A DNA stretch of 64,000 nt from Betaproteobacteria bacterium. GTDB taxonomy: Bacteria > Pseudomonadota > Gammaproteobacteria > Burkholderiales > Casimicrobiaceae. The DNA is taken from contig JADKEV010000020.1 in NCBI GenBank assembly GCA_016717855.1, positions 62,001 through 126,000 on the forward strand. Direction: 5' to 3'. Of the stretch, positions 27,383 to 37,800 are shown piece by piece (position 1 is the first letter of the stretch; the number at the start of each line of letters is the position of its first letter). The notes below the pieces were generated by a model, which made no database searches, was not told the origin of the DNA, and saw only the letters and a list, made by a program, of their open reading frames with translations. A program made the translations under genes and the position numbers.

Positions 27383-29047
27383 ATGTCTGAAAACCGGGGA
27401 GGGGTAAACGAGCGGTTTCTCTCGATTGCCTGGCAGTTCGGTACCCGTCCCGCGCTGGCTTTTCGCAATGCCGGAGTCTGGTCGCGTCTGCGCCTGCTGT
27501 GTGAAGACGCGAGGTTGAAGCAGATTTATTCTGCCGTTCCGCTGTGCGAGTCGCTGCGTTTTCCATTGCGTGTTCAAACAGTCGGCGGCACTGCGTTTGC
27601 CGAAGCCGGCGCAGGGGGGCGTGACGTCGGCCGAAGTGAAATTTCGCCGGAATCACCTGCCTACATCATGTTTACCTCGGGTTCAACGGGTGAGCCGAAA
27701 GGTGTGGTTGTACCGCATCGTGCCATTATGCGTTTGGTCGACAAACCGAACTTCATGCGACTCGATTCCAGCCGGGTGTTTCTTTGCCTCGCTCCCCTGG
27801 GTTTTGACGCCTCGACGCTCGAAATATGGGGACCGCTGCTCAACGGCGGAAAGTGCGTCCTCTATCCCGATCAGCAGCTGCCGACCGCATCCGGCCTCAA
27901 GAGCGTGATCGAAGCGACTGGCGTGAACAGCATGTGGCTGACCGCATCGCTGTTTAACAGCATTCTCGATCAGGATGCACAAAGTCTCGCTGGGGTCGAG
28001 GAATTGCTCACGGGGGGTGAGGCGCTGTCCGTGCCGCACGTATGCAAGGCACTTGCGGAGCTCAGAGGCACCCAGTTGATCAACGGCTACGGTCCGACGG
28101 AGAACACTACATTCACCACCTGCTACAGGATTCCAGTCGACTTTTCAGCGGCCGAGCCCCGCGTGCCGATTGGCCTTCCAATATCGGGAACCCGGATTGC
28201 GATTGTCGACGAGCACCTGGTACCCGTTCCTGCCGGGGTCGAGGGTGAACTGGTCGCTCTGGGCGAAGGTCTCGCGCTGGGTTACCTGAACAAGCCTGCG
28301 CTTACGCAGGGGCGATTCATTGACATTCGCACGACAGACGGGCAGGACATCCGCGGTTATCGAACCGGTGACCGCGTCGTCCAAAGGCCTGACGGACTAG
28401 TCGATTACCTGGGGCGATTCGATGATCAGGTGAAAATCGAGGGCCATCGAATCGAGCCCGCCGAGATCGAGCGGGTCATTGCCCGGTTTCCGGGGATAAA
28501 GGAATGTCGGGTGCTGGTCCGGTCGGGGCCTGCCGGCCAGAAGCGACTGGCAGCCTATGTCGTGGCGAACGATTCTCCGCAGCAGCACGAGTTGAGAAAC
28601 TGGCTGGCCGGGATGCTGCCGGCGTACATGGTGCCCCACTACCTGTTCATGCTTCGCGCATTGCCGACCAATGCCAATGGAAAGCTGGACAAGGATGCAC
28701 TGCCAGACCCGTCTTCGCGAACGGTGGAGGCGCCAATGGAAGGCAGGCCGGAGAAATTCGCAACGCTCAGCCAGGCATGGGGGGAGATCCTGGGACAACC
28801 CCCGTCGTCCGTGGACATCAATTTCTTCGACGCCGGTGGAACCTCGCTGGATGCGGTGCGGCTCCACGCGCTGCTGTGCAGTCGATTCATGCGCGAGCTG
28901 GATCCGACATTCGTGTTCGAGCATGCCACGATCCGCCGCCAGGCCGACGCATTGATGCCGGCGCATCTTGATGATGAGCCTGCCCGCGGGCGCGGGCTGC
29001 AGCGCCGGAATGCCCTGGAGCGCGGGGCGAGGGCACGCAGGCTGTGA
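27383..29047 (+). CDS. NRPS loading didomain: adenylation (N-terminally shortened) plus carrier
   Basis: About 554 residues from the ATG at 27383. An A domain carries SPAYIMFTSGSTGEPKG (A3), LGFDASTLEIWGPLLNGG (A4), INGYGPTENTTF (A5), GYRTGDRVVQRPDG (A7), GRFDDQVKIEGHRIEP (A8) and NANGKLDKDAL (A10). A T domain follows with FFDAGGTSLDAV near residue 485. Before A3 only about 80 residues remain: RPALAFRNAG runs directly into LRLLCEDARLK, so about 60-80 residues including the A1 and A2 cores are missing. Pocket residues read by eye: D-A-L-W-L-G-G-T-F-K; substrate unassigned. It overlaps the PKS start by GTGA, so it probably loads the starter for that PKS, if it is active at all. Confidence 0.8.
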   Translation: MSENRGGVNERFLSIAWQFGTRPALAFRNAGVWSRLRLLCEDARLKQIYSAVPLCESLRFPLRVQTVGGTAFAEAGAGGRDVGRSEISPESPAYIMFTSGSTGEPKGVVVPHRAIMRLVDKPNFMRLDSSRVFLCLAPLGFDASTLEIWGPLLNGGKCVLYPDQQLPTASGLKSVIEATGVNSMWLTASLFNSILDQDAQSLAGVEELLTGGEALSVPHVCKALAELRGTQLINGYGPTENTTFTTCYRIPVDFSAAEPRVPIGLPISGTRIAIVDEHLVPVPAGVEGELVALGEGLALGYLNKPALTQGRFIDIRTTDGQDIRGYRTGDRVVQRPDGLVDYLGRFDDQVKIEGHRIEPAEIERVIARFPGIKECRVLVRSGPAGQKRLAAYVVANDSPQQHELRNWLAGMLPAYMVPHYLFMLRALPTNANGKLDKDALPDPSSRTVEAPMEGRPEKFATLSQAWGEILGQPPSSVDINFFDAGGTSLDAVRLHALLCSRFMRELDPTFVFEHATIRRQADALMPAHLDDEPARGRGLQRRNALERGARARRL

Positions 29048-32000
29048 ACGCCGAGTCCAGATCGGCCGAGCTGCCCAGGAACGCTCTTGCGGTCGTGGGA
29101 ATGGCGGGGCGCTTTCCGGGCGCTGGCGATGTCGACGGGTTTTGGGAGAACCTCTGCGCCGGCCGGGAAGGAGTGAGTTTCTTCAAGTCCGAGGAACTTG
29201 ATCCCTCCATACCGATTTCGCTGCGCAGCCACCCCGATTACGTTCGGGCGCGGGGCATCGTCGAAGACTGCGACAAGTTCGACGCCGGATTCTTCAATGT
29301 AAATCCCCTCGAAGCTCAAATCATGGATCCGCAGCAGCGGATCATGCTGGAACTTGCCTGGTCCGCACTGGAGAACGCCGGCCATGCGCCGTCACAGTTC
29401 CCGGGGTTGGTCGGCGTCTACGTCGGCATGAACTGGAACCGTTACCGGGCGCATTGCCTGTCCGCGCGGCCGGATCTCGTTGAACGGTTTGGTGAACTCA
29501 ATTCCGCGCTGGCAAATGAGTTCGATTTCCTTGCAACCCGGATTTCGTACAAGCTGAATCTGCGCGGCCCGAGCATCACCATCGGAACCGCGTGCTCGAC
29601 CTCCCTGGTCGCACTGGCGCAAGCATCGCTTGCGCTGCTCAACTACGAATGCGACCTCGCGCTGGCCGGGGGTGTGTCGATTACCGTTCCGGTCAACGCG
29701 GGGTATCTCCATATCGAGGGTGGAATGCTCTCGGCAGACGGCCACTGCCGCACCTTCGATGCGCAAGGCACAGGCACGACGTTCAACGACGGTGCGGGAC
29801 TGGTTGTGTTGCGGCGGCTCGAAGATGCCATCGCGGACGGAGATCGCATCTACGCGGTGGTGCGCGGCTTTGCCGTCAACAACGACGGTTCCGATCGGGT
29901 GAGTTTTACGGCACCCAGCGTCAGCGGCCAGGCTGAAGTCATTCGTTCGGCGCTCGAGTTCGCCGATATAGATCCTGCGACTATCGGGTTCATCGAGGCC
30001 CACGGGACCGCGACGCCATTGGGCGATCCGATCGAAGTCGCGGCACTGAAGAGGGTATTCGCCGGCGTCAAGGCAAAGGGCGCCCGGTGCGCCCTCGGTT
30101 CCGTCAAGAGTTCCATCGGGCACCTGATTCATGCTGCGGGCGTGGTTGGCTTCATGAAGGCAGCACTGTCCGTCTACCACGGCAAGATTCCTCCGAGCCT
30201 GTTTTTCGACACGCCCAATCCGAACCTGGGCCTGGAGGACAGTCCGTTCTATGTCAACACCAGTCTCGAGGAATGGACGACTTCGGATCACCCGCGACGC
30301 GCCGGCGTCAGCTCGTTCGGCGTGGGCGGCACGAATGCCCACGTGGTCATCGAGGAGGCGCCCGCAGTCGAAGCTGCGGAGCCTTCGCGATCGCCGCAGC
30401 TGCTGGTGCTTTCGGCGCGCTCCAGCGCGGCCCTGGACCAGGCGACAGCCAACCTGGCTGACCACTTGGAGAGTCATCCCGATCTCTATCTCGCCGACGT
30501 CGCCAACACCCTCCAGGTTGGCCGCGATGCTCTCCCGCATCGCCGTTCCCTGGCTGCTCGCGATGGCGCGGACGCGCTCGCGCTGCTTCGTTCCTGCGAG
30601 CGGGCCCGCGTTGCCACGCGAGTGGCGAGCGGTGTGCCACCCAGTGTGGCAATGATGTTCCCTGGCCAGGGGGCGCAGTATGTGGCGATGGGGCGAACGC
30701 TTTACCGGGACTGTGCCGTCTTCCGCGCGGCAGTCGATCGGTGCTCCGAAGTGCTCGAGCCACATTTGAGACTGGATCTGCGAAAGGTCCTGTACGAGAC
30801 GCCGGAGGATGAAGTCGCCGCGGCGGCGCTGCGCGCCACCGCGCTCACGCAGCCCGCGCTGTTCGCTATCGAGTACGCTCTGGCCCAGGTCTGGCTCGGA
30901 CTTGGAGTCCGTCCCAGTGCGCTGGTGGGGCACAGCGTCGGCGAATTTGTCGCTGCGGCACTTTCAGGCATTTTCTCGCTGGAAGATGCGCTGCGACTTG
31001 TCGCGACGCGCGGACGGCTGATGCAGGAACTGCCAGCCGGCTCGATGCTCTCGGTTCGGCTCGCCGCGGACAGATTGTCCGCCCGGCTGATGTCCGACCT
31101 GGCCATCGCGTCCGAAAACGGGCCATCGCTCGCGGTCGTCGCAGGTCCGACCGACGACGTGCGCAAGCTCAAAGCCGACCTCGACGCCGAAGGGGTCGTG
31201 TGCAGGATGTTGGAAACTTCCCATGCCTTTCATTCGTCCATGATGGACCCGATACTGGCACCGTTTGGCGAGGCAGTCCGGAGCATTAAATTCTCCATGC
31301 CGGTGATTCCGATCGTATCGACGGTCACCGGCGATTGGATGACGCCCGAGCAAGCGGTCGATCCGGATTACTGGACGCAGCACCTGCGCCGGACCGTGCG
31401 CTTCGCCCCTGCAGTGCGCACGCTCCTTCTGGATTCGTCGCGACTCCTGCTGGAGGTCGGCCCCCGAGCGACGCTGGGTACGCTCGCACGCCAGCAGGTC
31501 TCGAGCGCGGCGGTCGGGCCGGTCATCATTTCTTCGCTCGCGGATACGCCAGAGAACGAATGGGCGACCCTGCTTCAGGCCGTCGGACAGGTCTGGACCG
31601 CGGGGGTGCCGATCGAATGGGCCGCCCTCTCCGGCAACGGGCGGCGCGCCCGGATTCCCCTGCCGACTTATCCGTTCGAACGCCAGCGGTTTTGGGTCGA
31701 ACCACGCGCCGACGCGACAGTCGCACAGGGCGGCCCGGGCGTCGTTGCGGCCACGGCAATCGATGCATCGGTAACCCTTCCTCCCGTTTCCTTCCCGATC
31801 ATTCACGAGGGACCTTCAATGAGCGCACCAGCTACGTCTGCTCCAGCACGCGGCAGGAAAGACGTCATCATCGCTCGCCTGCGCGAAGTGATCGAAGATG
31901 TCTCCGGCCTCGAAATGGAAGGCGCTGACGCGACGACCAGCTTTATCGAATTCGGGCTCGATTCCCTGGTACTCACCCAGATGGCGCTGCAGCTTCAGAA

Positions 32001-33948
32001 GACCTATCCGGTCAACGTCACCTTTCGCCAGCTCATGCAGGACTATTCGAATCTCGACAGCCTGGCGGCGCACATCGACCAGCAACTCCCGGCCGACACT
32101 GCTGCGCTGCCCCCTGCGGTTACCGCCCCCGCGACCCTGGCTACCGTTGCGTCTCGACTTTCAGCCCCCGCTCCGGGCGCGACCGGAGCACCCTCGAGCT
32201 ACATACAGCAGGTCGTCGATGCCCAGTTGCAACTGATGGCCCGGCAGCTCGCTTTGCTCACCGGGGCGGCGGGCGCGCCGCCGGCCACTGTTGCGGCACT
32301 TGCCGCGGTTGCCGCGGCGCCAGATCCCACCAGTGCAACATCGACTGGAGCGCCACCGGTGGCCAGGGAGGACGAGGATCCCACCGGTCCCGTCACCTAC
32401 GACGTCAAAAAGGCGTTCGGGGCCATCGCGCGCATACACGTCGCAAAGAACGAACCCGCAACGCCGATGCAGCAGAGCCGCTTGGACACTTTCATTCGCC
32501 GCTACAACGCCAGGACCAGGGGTTCGAAGAAGTTCACCCAGGACAACCGGGCCGTCATGGCGGATCCGCGCGTCGTCACCGGTTTCCGGCCAGCGATCAA
32601 GGATCTGATCTACCCGATCGTGGTCGACCGCTCCAAGGGAGCCCATATCTGGGATGTCGATGGCAATGAGTATGTCGATGTCCTCTGCGGCTTTGGGCCG
32701 TGCATGTTCGGCTGGCAGCCGGACTTCGTCGTCAAGGCCCTTCACGACCAGATAGAGCGCGGCTTCGAGATCGGTCCCCAGCATCCGTTGCAGGCTGAAG
32801 TCGCGCGGCAGATTTGCGAAATGACGGGCTTTGATCGCGCCGCATTCTGCAATACCGGTTCCGAGGCGGTCATGGGCTGCATGCGCGTTGCCCGAACCGT
32901 GACCGGGCGGAATCTCATCGCGATCTTCAGCGGTTCCTATCACGGCATCTTCGATGAAGTAATCGTGCGCGGGACAAGGAAGCTGCGCTCGATTCCGGCA
33001 GCGCCAGGCATCATGCCCTCCGCTTCGCAGAACGTGTTGGTGCTGGACTACGGCACGCCCGAGAGCCTTGAAATCCTCAAGGCGCGCGCCGACGAACTGG
33101 CGGCCATCATGGTGGAGCCGGTCCAGAGCCGGCGTCCCGATTTTCAGCCGCGCGAATTCCTGCAGGAATTGCGCGTGCTCACCGAAAAGTCCGGGTCCGT
33201 CTACATCTTTGACGAAGTGGTGACAGGCTTTCGCACCGGTCCCGGTGGCGCGCAGGAGTACTTCGGCATCCGGGCCGACATCGCGTCTTATGGAAAGGTA
33301 ATCGGAGGCGGGCTCCCCATCGGCGTGATTGCGGGCAAGACGAAGTTCATGGATGCGCTCGACGGCGGGTTCTGGCGATTTGGCGATGACTCCACTCCGC
33401 CCGTGGGTGTCACCTACTTCGCCGGCACGTTCGTGCGGCATCCGCTGGCGCTGGCGGCAGCCCAAGCGGTCCTGAGCCATCTGAAGGAGGAAGGTCCCGA
33501 CTTGCAGCGCAAACTGACTGAACGAACTACCCGCTTCGTTGCCGAGCTCAATGCCCATGCGGCCAAAGTCAATGCCCCCATCTCCGTCAAGAGCTTCGCG
33601 TCGCTCTGGAGGGCCATGTGGAATGGCGATCAACAGTACGGCGACCTGCTTTTCTACATGATGCGCGATCGCGGCGTGCACATCTATGACGGATTCCCGT
33701 GCTTCTTCACCACGGCGCACTCCGACGCGGACTATGCGCTCGTCGCCAGGGCGTTCAAGGACAGCCTGCTCGAAATGCAGGAAGGCGGGTTCATTTCAGG
33801 CCACAGCAGCGACGAGCGGCCCGCTGCGTTCAATCCTGATGCGCCTCCCGTGCCCGGGGCGCGCCTGGGCCGCGATCCGGACGGAAATCCCGCGTGGTTC
33901 GTTCCCAACCCTGACGATACCGGCAAATATATGAAACTCGAGTCATGA
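29044..33948 (+). CDS. Type I PKS module with in-line aminotransferase (KS-AT-ACP-AMT)
   Basis: 1634 residues. KS: VVGMAGRFPGAG at the start, active Cys in TIGTACSTSLVA near 182, EAHGTATPLGD and SSIGHLIHAAG histidines. AT: FPGQGAQYVAMG, Ser in LVGHSVGEFVAAA near 630; HAFH near 730 indicates malonyl-CoA. ACP: EFGLDSLVLTQM, Ser near 971. After an Ala/Pro linker a class III, glutamate-1-semialdehyde-type aminotransferase (about 1130-1560) shows NTGSEAVMGCMRVARTVTG, IFDEVVTGFR and the PLP lysine in SYGKVIGGGLP. No KR, DH or ER is present, so the predicted reaction is chain extension by malonate, then transamination of the beta-keto group to a beta-amine, as in the MycA and McyE lineages. Coupled both ways by overlapping start/stop codons. 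Confidence 0.93.
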   Translation: MNAESRSAELPRNALAVVGMAGRFPGAGDVDGFWENLCAGREGVSFFKSEELDPSIPISLRSHPDYVRARGIVEDCDKFDAGFFNVNPLEAQIMDPQQRIMLELAWSALENAGHAPSQFPGLVGVYVGMNWNRYRAHCLSARPDLVERFGELNSALANEFDFLATRISYKLNLRGPSITIGTACSTSLVALAQASLALLNYECDLALAGGVSITVPVNAGYLHIEGGMLSADGHCRTFDAQGTGTTFNDGAGLVVLRRLEDAIADGDRIYAVVRGFAVNNDGSDRVSFTAPSVSGQAEVIRSALEFADIDPATIGFIEAHGTATPLGDPIEVAALKRVFAGVKAKGARCALGSVKSSIGHLIHAAGVVGFMKAALSVYHGKIPPSLFFDTPNPNLGLEDSPFYVNTSLEEWTTSDHPRRAGVSSFGVGGTNAHVVIEEAPAVEAAEPSRSPQLLVLSARSSAALDQATANLADHLESHPDLYLADVANTLQVGRDALPHRRSLAARDGADALALLRSCERARVATRVASGVPPSVAMMFPGQGAQYVAMGRTLYRDCAVFRAAVDRCSEVLEPHLRLDLRKVLYETPEDEVAAAALRATALTQPALFAIEYALAQVWLGLGVRPSALVGHSVGEFVAAALSGIFSLEDALRLVATRGRLMQELPAGSMLSVRLAADRLSARLMSDLAIASENGPSLAVVAGPTDDVRKLKADLDAEGVVCRMLETSHAFHSSMMDPILAPFGEAVRSIKFSMPVIPIVSTVTGDWMTPEQAVDPDYWTQHLRRTVRFAPAVRTLLLDSSRLLLEVGPRATLGTLARQQVSSAAVGPVIISSLADTPENEWATLLQAVGQVWTAGVPIEWAALSGNGRRARIPLPTYPFERQRFWVEPRADATVAQGGPGVVAATAIDASVTLPPVSFPIIHEGPSMSAPATSAPARGRKDVIIARLREVIEDVSGLEMEGADATTSFIEFGLDSLVLTQMALQLQKTYPVNVTFRQLMQDYSNLDSLAAHIDQQLPADTAALPPAVTAPATLATVASRLSAPAPGATGAPSSYIQQVVDAQLQLMARQLALLTGAAGAPPATVAALAAVAAAPDPTSATSTGAPPVAREDEDPTGPVTYDVKKAFGAIARIHVAKNEPATPMQQSRLDTFIRRYNARTRGSKKFTQDNRAVMADPRVVTGFRPAIKDLIYPIVVDRSKGAHIWDVDGNEYVDVLCGFGPCMFGWQPDFVVKALHDQIERGFEIGPQHPLQAEVARQICEMTGFDRAAFCNTGSEAVMGCMRVARTVTGRNLIAIFSGSYHGIFDEVIVRGTRKLRSIPAAPGIMPSASQNVLVLDYGTPESLEILKARADELAAIMVEPVQSRRPDFQPREFLQELRVLTEKSGSVYIFDEVVTGFRTGPGGAQEYFGIRADIASYGKVIGGGLPIGVIAGKTKFMDALDGGFWRFGDDSTPPVGVTYFAGTFVRHPLALAAAQAVLSHLKEEGPDLQRKLTERTTRFVAELNAHAAKVNAPISVKSFASLWRAMWNGDQQYGDLLFYMMRDRGVHIYDGFPCFFTTAHSDADYALVARAFKDSLLEMQEGGFISGHSSDERPAAFNPDAPPVPGARLGRDPDGNPAWFVPNPDDTGKYMKLES

Positions 33949-34807
33949 CAACAGCAATTCCTGGCATGACTGGCTCGACCGACAAGTTTGTACCGATCGA
34001 CTATGACCCGTTCGCGGGTGCGGCGATCGCGCGCGCCGTGCCGACAACCGAGGCGCAGCGGGAACTGTGGCTCGCCGACCAGTTCGGCCGCGAAGCTTCG
34101 TTGGCCTACAACGAGTCCATATCGCTGCATCTCACCGGTGCACTCCAGGCCTTGTCCTTGCAGGGTGCCCTGGACGCCCTGGTCGAACGCCACGACGCCC
34201 TCCGGTCGACGATCAGCGCTGACGGCCTGAATCTTCTGGTCGCGCCCCACGGCAGTCTCCAGGCGCAGATGGTCGATCTTTCCGCGCTCGACGTCGAGGC
34301 GCAAGCGCAAGCCACGACGCGCCTGCGGGTCGAGGCCGTGGAAACGCCATTCGACCTGCTGAGCGGGCCGCTCATCCGCGCCACGCTCGCCCGATTGGCC
34401 GAGACCGAGCACGAACTCATCCTGACCGCGCACCATATCGTGGTGACGGCTGGTCGTTCGGCGTGATCTCGACCGAACTGATGGCGCTTTACGCGTCGAC
34501 GTCTATTATTGAAGGTGCGCGCTCGCTAGCTCCAGCGTACAGCTTCGCCGACCATGCAATGGTTCAAGCCGACGCCGCGCATTACGCGGCCGCAGAAACG
34601 GACACTCGCTGGTGGGTCCGGCTCTACGACGATACCGTGCCGGCCCTCGAACTTCCCACTGACCGACCTCGCAAGGCAGTGCGCGCATTTACCTCGAGGC
34701 GCGAGGACCTGATTGTCGAGCCAGCCCTTGCCGAAGCAGTGCGAAAGCTCGGAGCCCGCCATGGCTCCAGTCTGTTCGTAACCCTTTTTGCCGCCTTCGG
34801 CGCCTAA
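33945..34807 (+). pseudogene. First condensation domain of the NRPS, broken by frameshift and deletion
   Basis: 33945-34466 encodes the start of a C domain (PTTEAQRELWLADQFG, LVERHDALRSTIS, HELILTAHHIVV). At about 34441-34446 one base is missing: adding a G would give the active-site motif HHIVGDGWSFGVIS and continue into 34463-34807 (WVRLYDDTVPALELPTDRPR, SLFVTLFAAFG). That frame then stops, and the NRPS resumes in a third frame with SETLSTGGLQVRLN, which belongs near the end of a C domain. About 100-130 residues are absent at this joint near 34800. The ATG at 33945 overlaps the PKS stop. As sequenced, the first condensation step cannot be catalysed. Confidence 0.8.
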
Positions 34808-37800
34808 CAGCGAGACTCTGTCCACCGGCGGATTGCAGGTGCGCCTGAACTCGAACCCGCGCCACTTCGAGAATTTCGACCTGTTCCTCAATGCCAGCCA
34901 GGGGAGCGAGGGGATTGTGCTCGAGTGCCAGTACTGCATGGATCTCTTCGATGCCGCCACCGTGCGGCGATGGCTGCTGCTGTATGTCGCATCGCTGGAA
35001 CGTCTGGTCACCGATCCGGCGCAGCCTGTCGTGCAGGCTCTCGGTCCCACGGAGGAGGACTTGGCTCTTCTCTCGCGGTTTAACCGGACCGCTGCCGACT
35101 TTCCGCGCGAAACGCGGGTGGAATCCCTCATCGCACGCCAGGCCGCGGCAACGCCCGATGCCGTGGCGGTGGTGAGCGGGACCCGCAGCCTTACGTACCG
35201 GGAACTGGAGGCGCGTGCCAACGCGGTAGCCACGACGTTGCGAGAGCACGGCGTCCGTGCCGGGGACCTGGTGGGGCTTTACTGCGGCAGGAATGAACAC
35301 ATGCTGGTTGGCCTGGTCGGCATACTCAAGGCGGGTGCCGGATACGTGCCAATGGACCCGGCCTTCCCCGCCGATCGCCTCGCCTACATGAGTGCCGATG
35401 CGGGCACGCGCCAGATCGTGAGCGATCGATCGGTGCAGGGTCTGTGGAATTTCGGCGATGCCGAGCGGATTTTGCTCGACGAGCTCGGCGAGATCTACGC
35501 GCCGCCTGCGCCCGTCGGCATCGCCGAGGACGTGGCTTACGTCATCTACACTTCCGGATCCACAGGCCAGCCGAAGGGCGTACGCGTCCCGCACCGCACC
35601 GTGGTCAATCTCCTTGAGAGCGTGCGCCGCGAGCCGGGCATGAATGCGCGGAACGTCGTACTCTCTGTTACGACGCTTTCCTTTGATATCGCCGTGTCGG
35701 AAGTTGTCCTGCCGTTGACCGTGGGGGCGCGCGTCGTGGTGGCGAATCGCGAGCAGATCAGCGACGGTGCCCTTCTGGGTGAGCTGATCGACAGGGAGTC
35801 TGTTGACTTCATCGACGCCACGCCATCGACCTGGCGCCTACTGTTGGCCGCGCGCTGGCGCGGGGGCGCGCATGTGCGGGCGATCTGCACCGGTGAGCCC
35901 TTGCCGCCAGACCTCGGACGCGAACTGCTGCCGCTCGTCGGCGAATTGTGGAACGGATACGGTCCCACGGAAACGACAGTGTGGTCCACGTTCCATCGCG
36001 TTTTTGAGTCCAATGGTCCCGTGCCGATTGGCCATCCGATAGCCAACACCCAGATTCACGTCGTCGACACGAAGCTGCGACCTGTGCCGGTGGGCGTCGT
36101 CGGGGAGTTGTATATTGCCGGCGAGGGCGTCACGCTCGGCTACCAGGGCCGCAAGGATCTCACCGACGAACGGTTTCTGCCAGACCCGCTGCACAATGCA
36201 CATGGGCAGCGATGGTACAAGACGGGCGATCTCGGCCGGTGGCGCCCGGATGGGGTGCTGGAATGCCTTGGCCGCATCGACGACCAGGTCAAGCTCCGGG
36301 GCTATCGAATCGAGCTGGGAGAGATCGAGACCAATCTTGCGCGGCACAAAGATGTCGAGCGCGCCGTGGTTGTTACCCGCGAAGACGTTAAGGGCGACGT
36401 GAGGCTCGCGGCCTATGCCGTGTCCAGGGGCCCGATACTGGATCCAGGAGAGCTGCGCGAGTTCCTGCGCACGACGCTGCCCGAGTACATGATCCCGCAG
36501 CACGTGGTAGAGCTGGAGACAATCCCACTGCTGCCGAACGGCAAGATCGACCGCAAGTCGCTCCCCGCCCCGGGGCCCTCGGCGGTTCTCTCGGGCGGCT
36601 TCGCGGCTCCGGAGACGGACGTGGAAAAGACCGTCGCAAGCGAGATGGAGCGCGTGCTCGCCCTGCCCGGAATCGGCCTGCACGACAACTTCTTCAGCCT
36701 GGGTGGGCACTCTCTGCTGGCGGCACAGCTGGCGGCAAGTCTGGGACGCGCGCTGGGGCTGCAGATCCCTTTGCGTGTGCTGTTCGACGCACCGACGGTG
36801 AAGACCCTGGCGCAGTGGATACAGGCGCACTCGGCGCAGGGGACATCCAGTCGTTGGATAATCGCGCGCCGCCCGGATCGCACGCGGGCCCCGCTGTCGC
36901 TGATGCAGCACCGGTTGTGGATCCTCGAGCAGCTCGACCCTGGGCGCGCAATCTTCAATACGCCTTCGGCACACCGGCTGCTCGGGCGGATGAACGTACC
37001 TGCCTTCCGCCGCGCATTTGCGGAACTGGTGCGCCGGCAGGACGTATTGCGCACAAGCATCGAGGTCATGGACGGCACGCCGATGCAGGTCATTCTTCCC
37101 GAGTTGCCTGGCGACATCCTCCCCTATGAGGACCTGAGCATGCTCGCGCCTGCGGACAGGCAGGCAGCACTGGCAAATCGAATCGCGGAACTGACCGCCC
37201 AGCCCTTCGAACTCGCCAACGCTCCCTTGTTCCGGGCGCGGCTCCTGCGTCTCGCCGAGGACGATTCGGTCTTCTTCTTCTGCGCCCATCACATCATCTG
37301 GGACGGTTGGTCGTTCGACATCCTGTACCGCGAAATGTCAACTCTCTACGCGGCATTCCGCGACGGCAAGCTCGTCGGGCTACCGGAGTTGCCGGTCGCG
37401 TATGGCGACTTCGCGGACTGGCACCGCAATTGGATGCAGGGAGATGAACTGGCGGCCGAACTTGCGCACTGGAAGGAACGACTTTCGGGCCCGCTCGAGA
37501 CGCTTTCCATCCCGTACGACCGGCCGCGCCCTGCGGAGATTTCGGGGAAAGGCGCGTCGACCTGGATCCTGCTCCCGCCGGAGAAGACTGAGGCGATTCG
37601 CGTGCTGGGTCGAGCCGCGGACGCCACGGTGTTCATGGTACTGCTGGCGGCGTACGCCGCCATGTTGCAGCGACTCACCGGTCAGCGCGAAATCATGGTT
37701 GGCGTGCCGGTGCGCGGCCGCCAGCTGGCCGAACTCGATCAGGTAATGGGACTTTTCGTGAACGTGCTTCCGCTGCGCGTGCGAGTCGATGCGCAGGCGA

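Noticed and set aside
32161..33720. 519-codon minus-strand open frame opposite the PKS aminotransferase
   Set aside because: It is a shadow of the strongly conserved aminotransferase on the plus strand, with no domain of its own.
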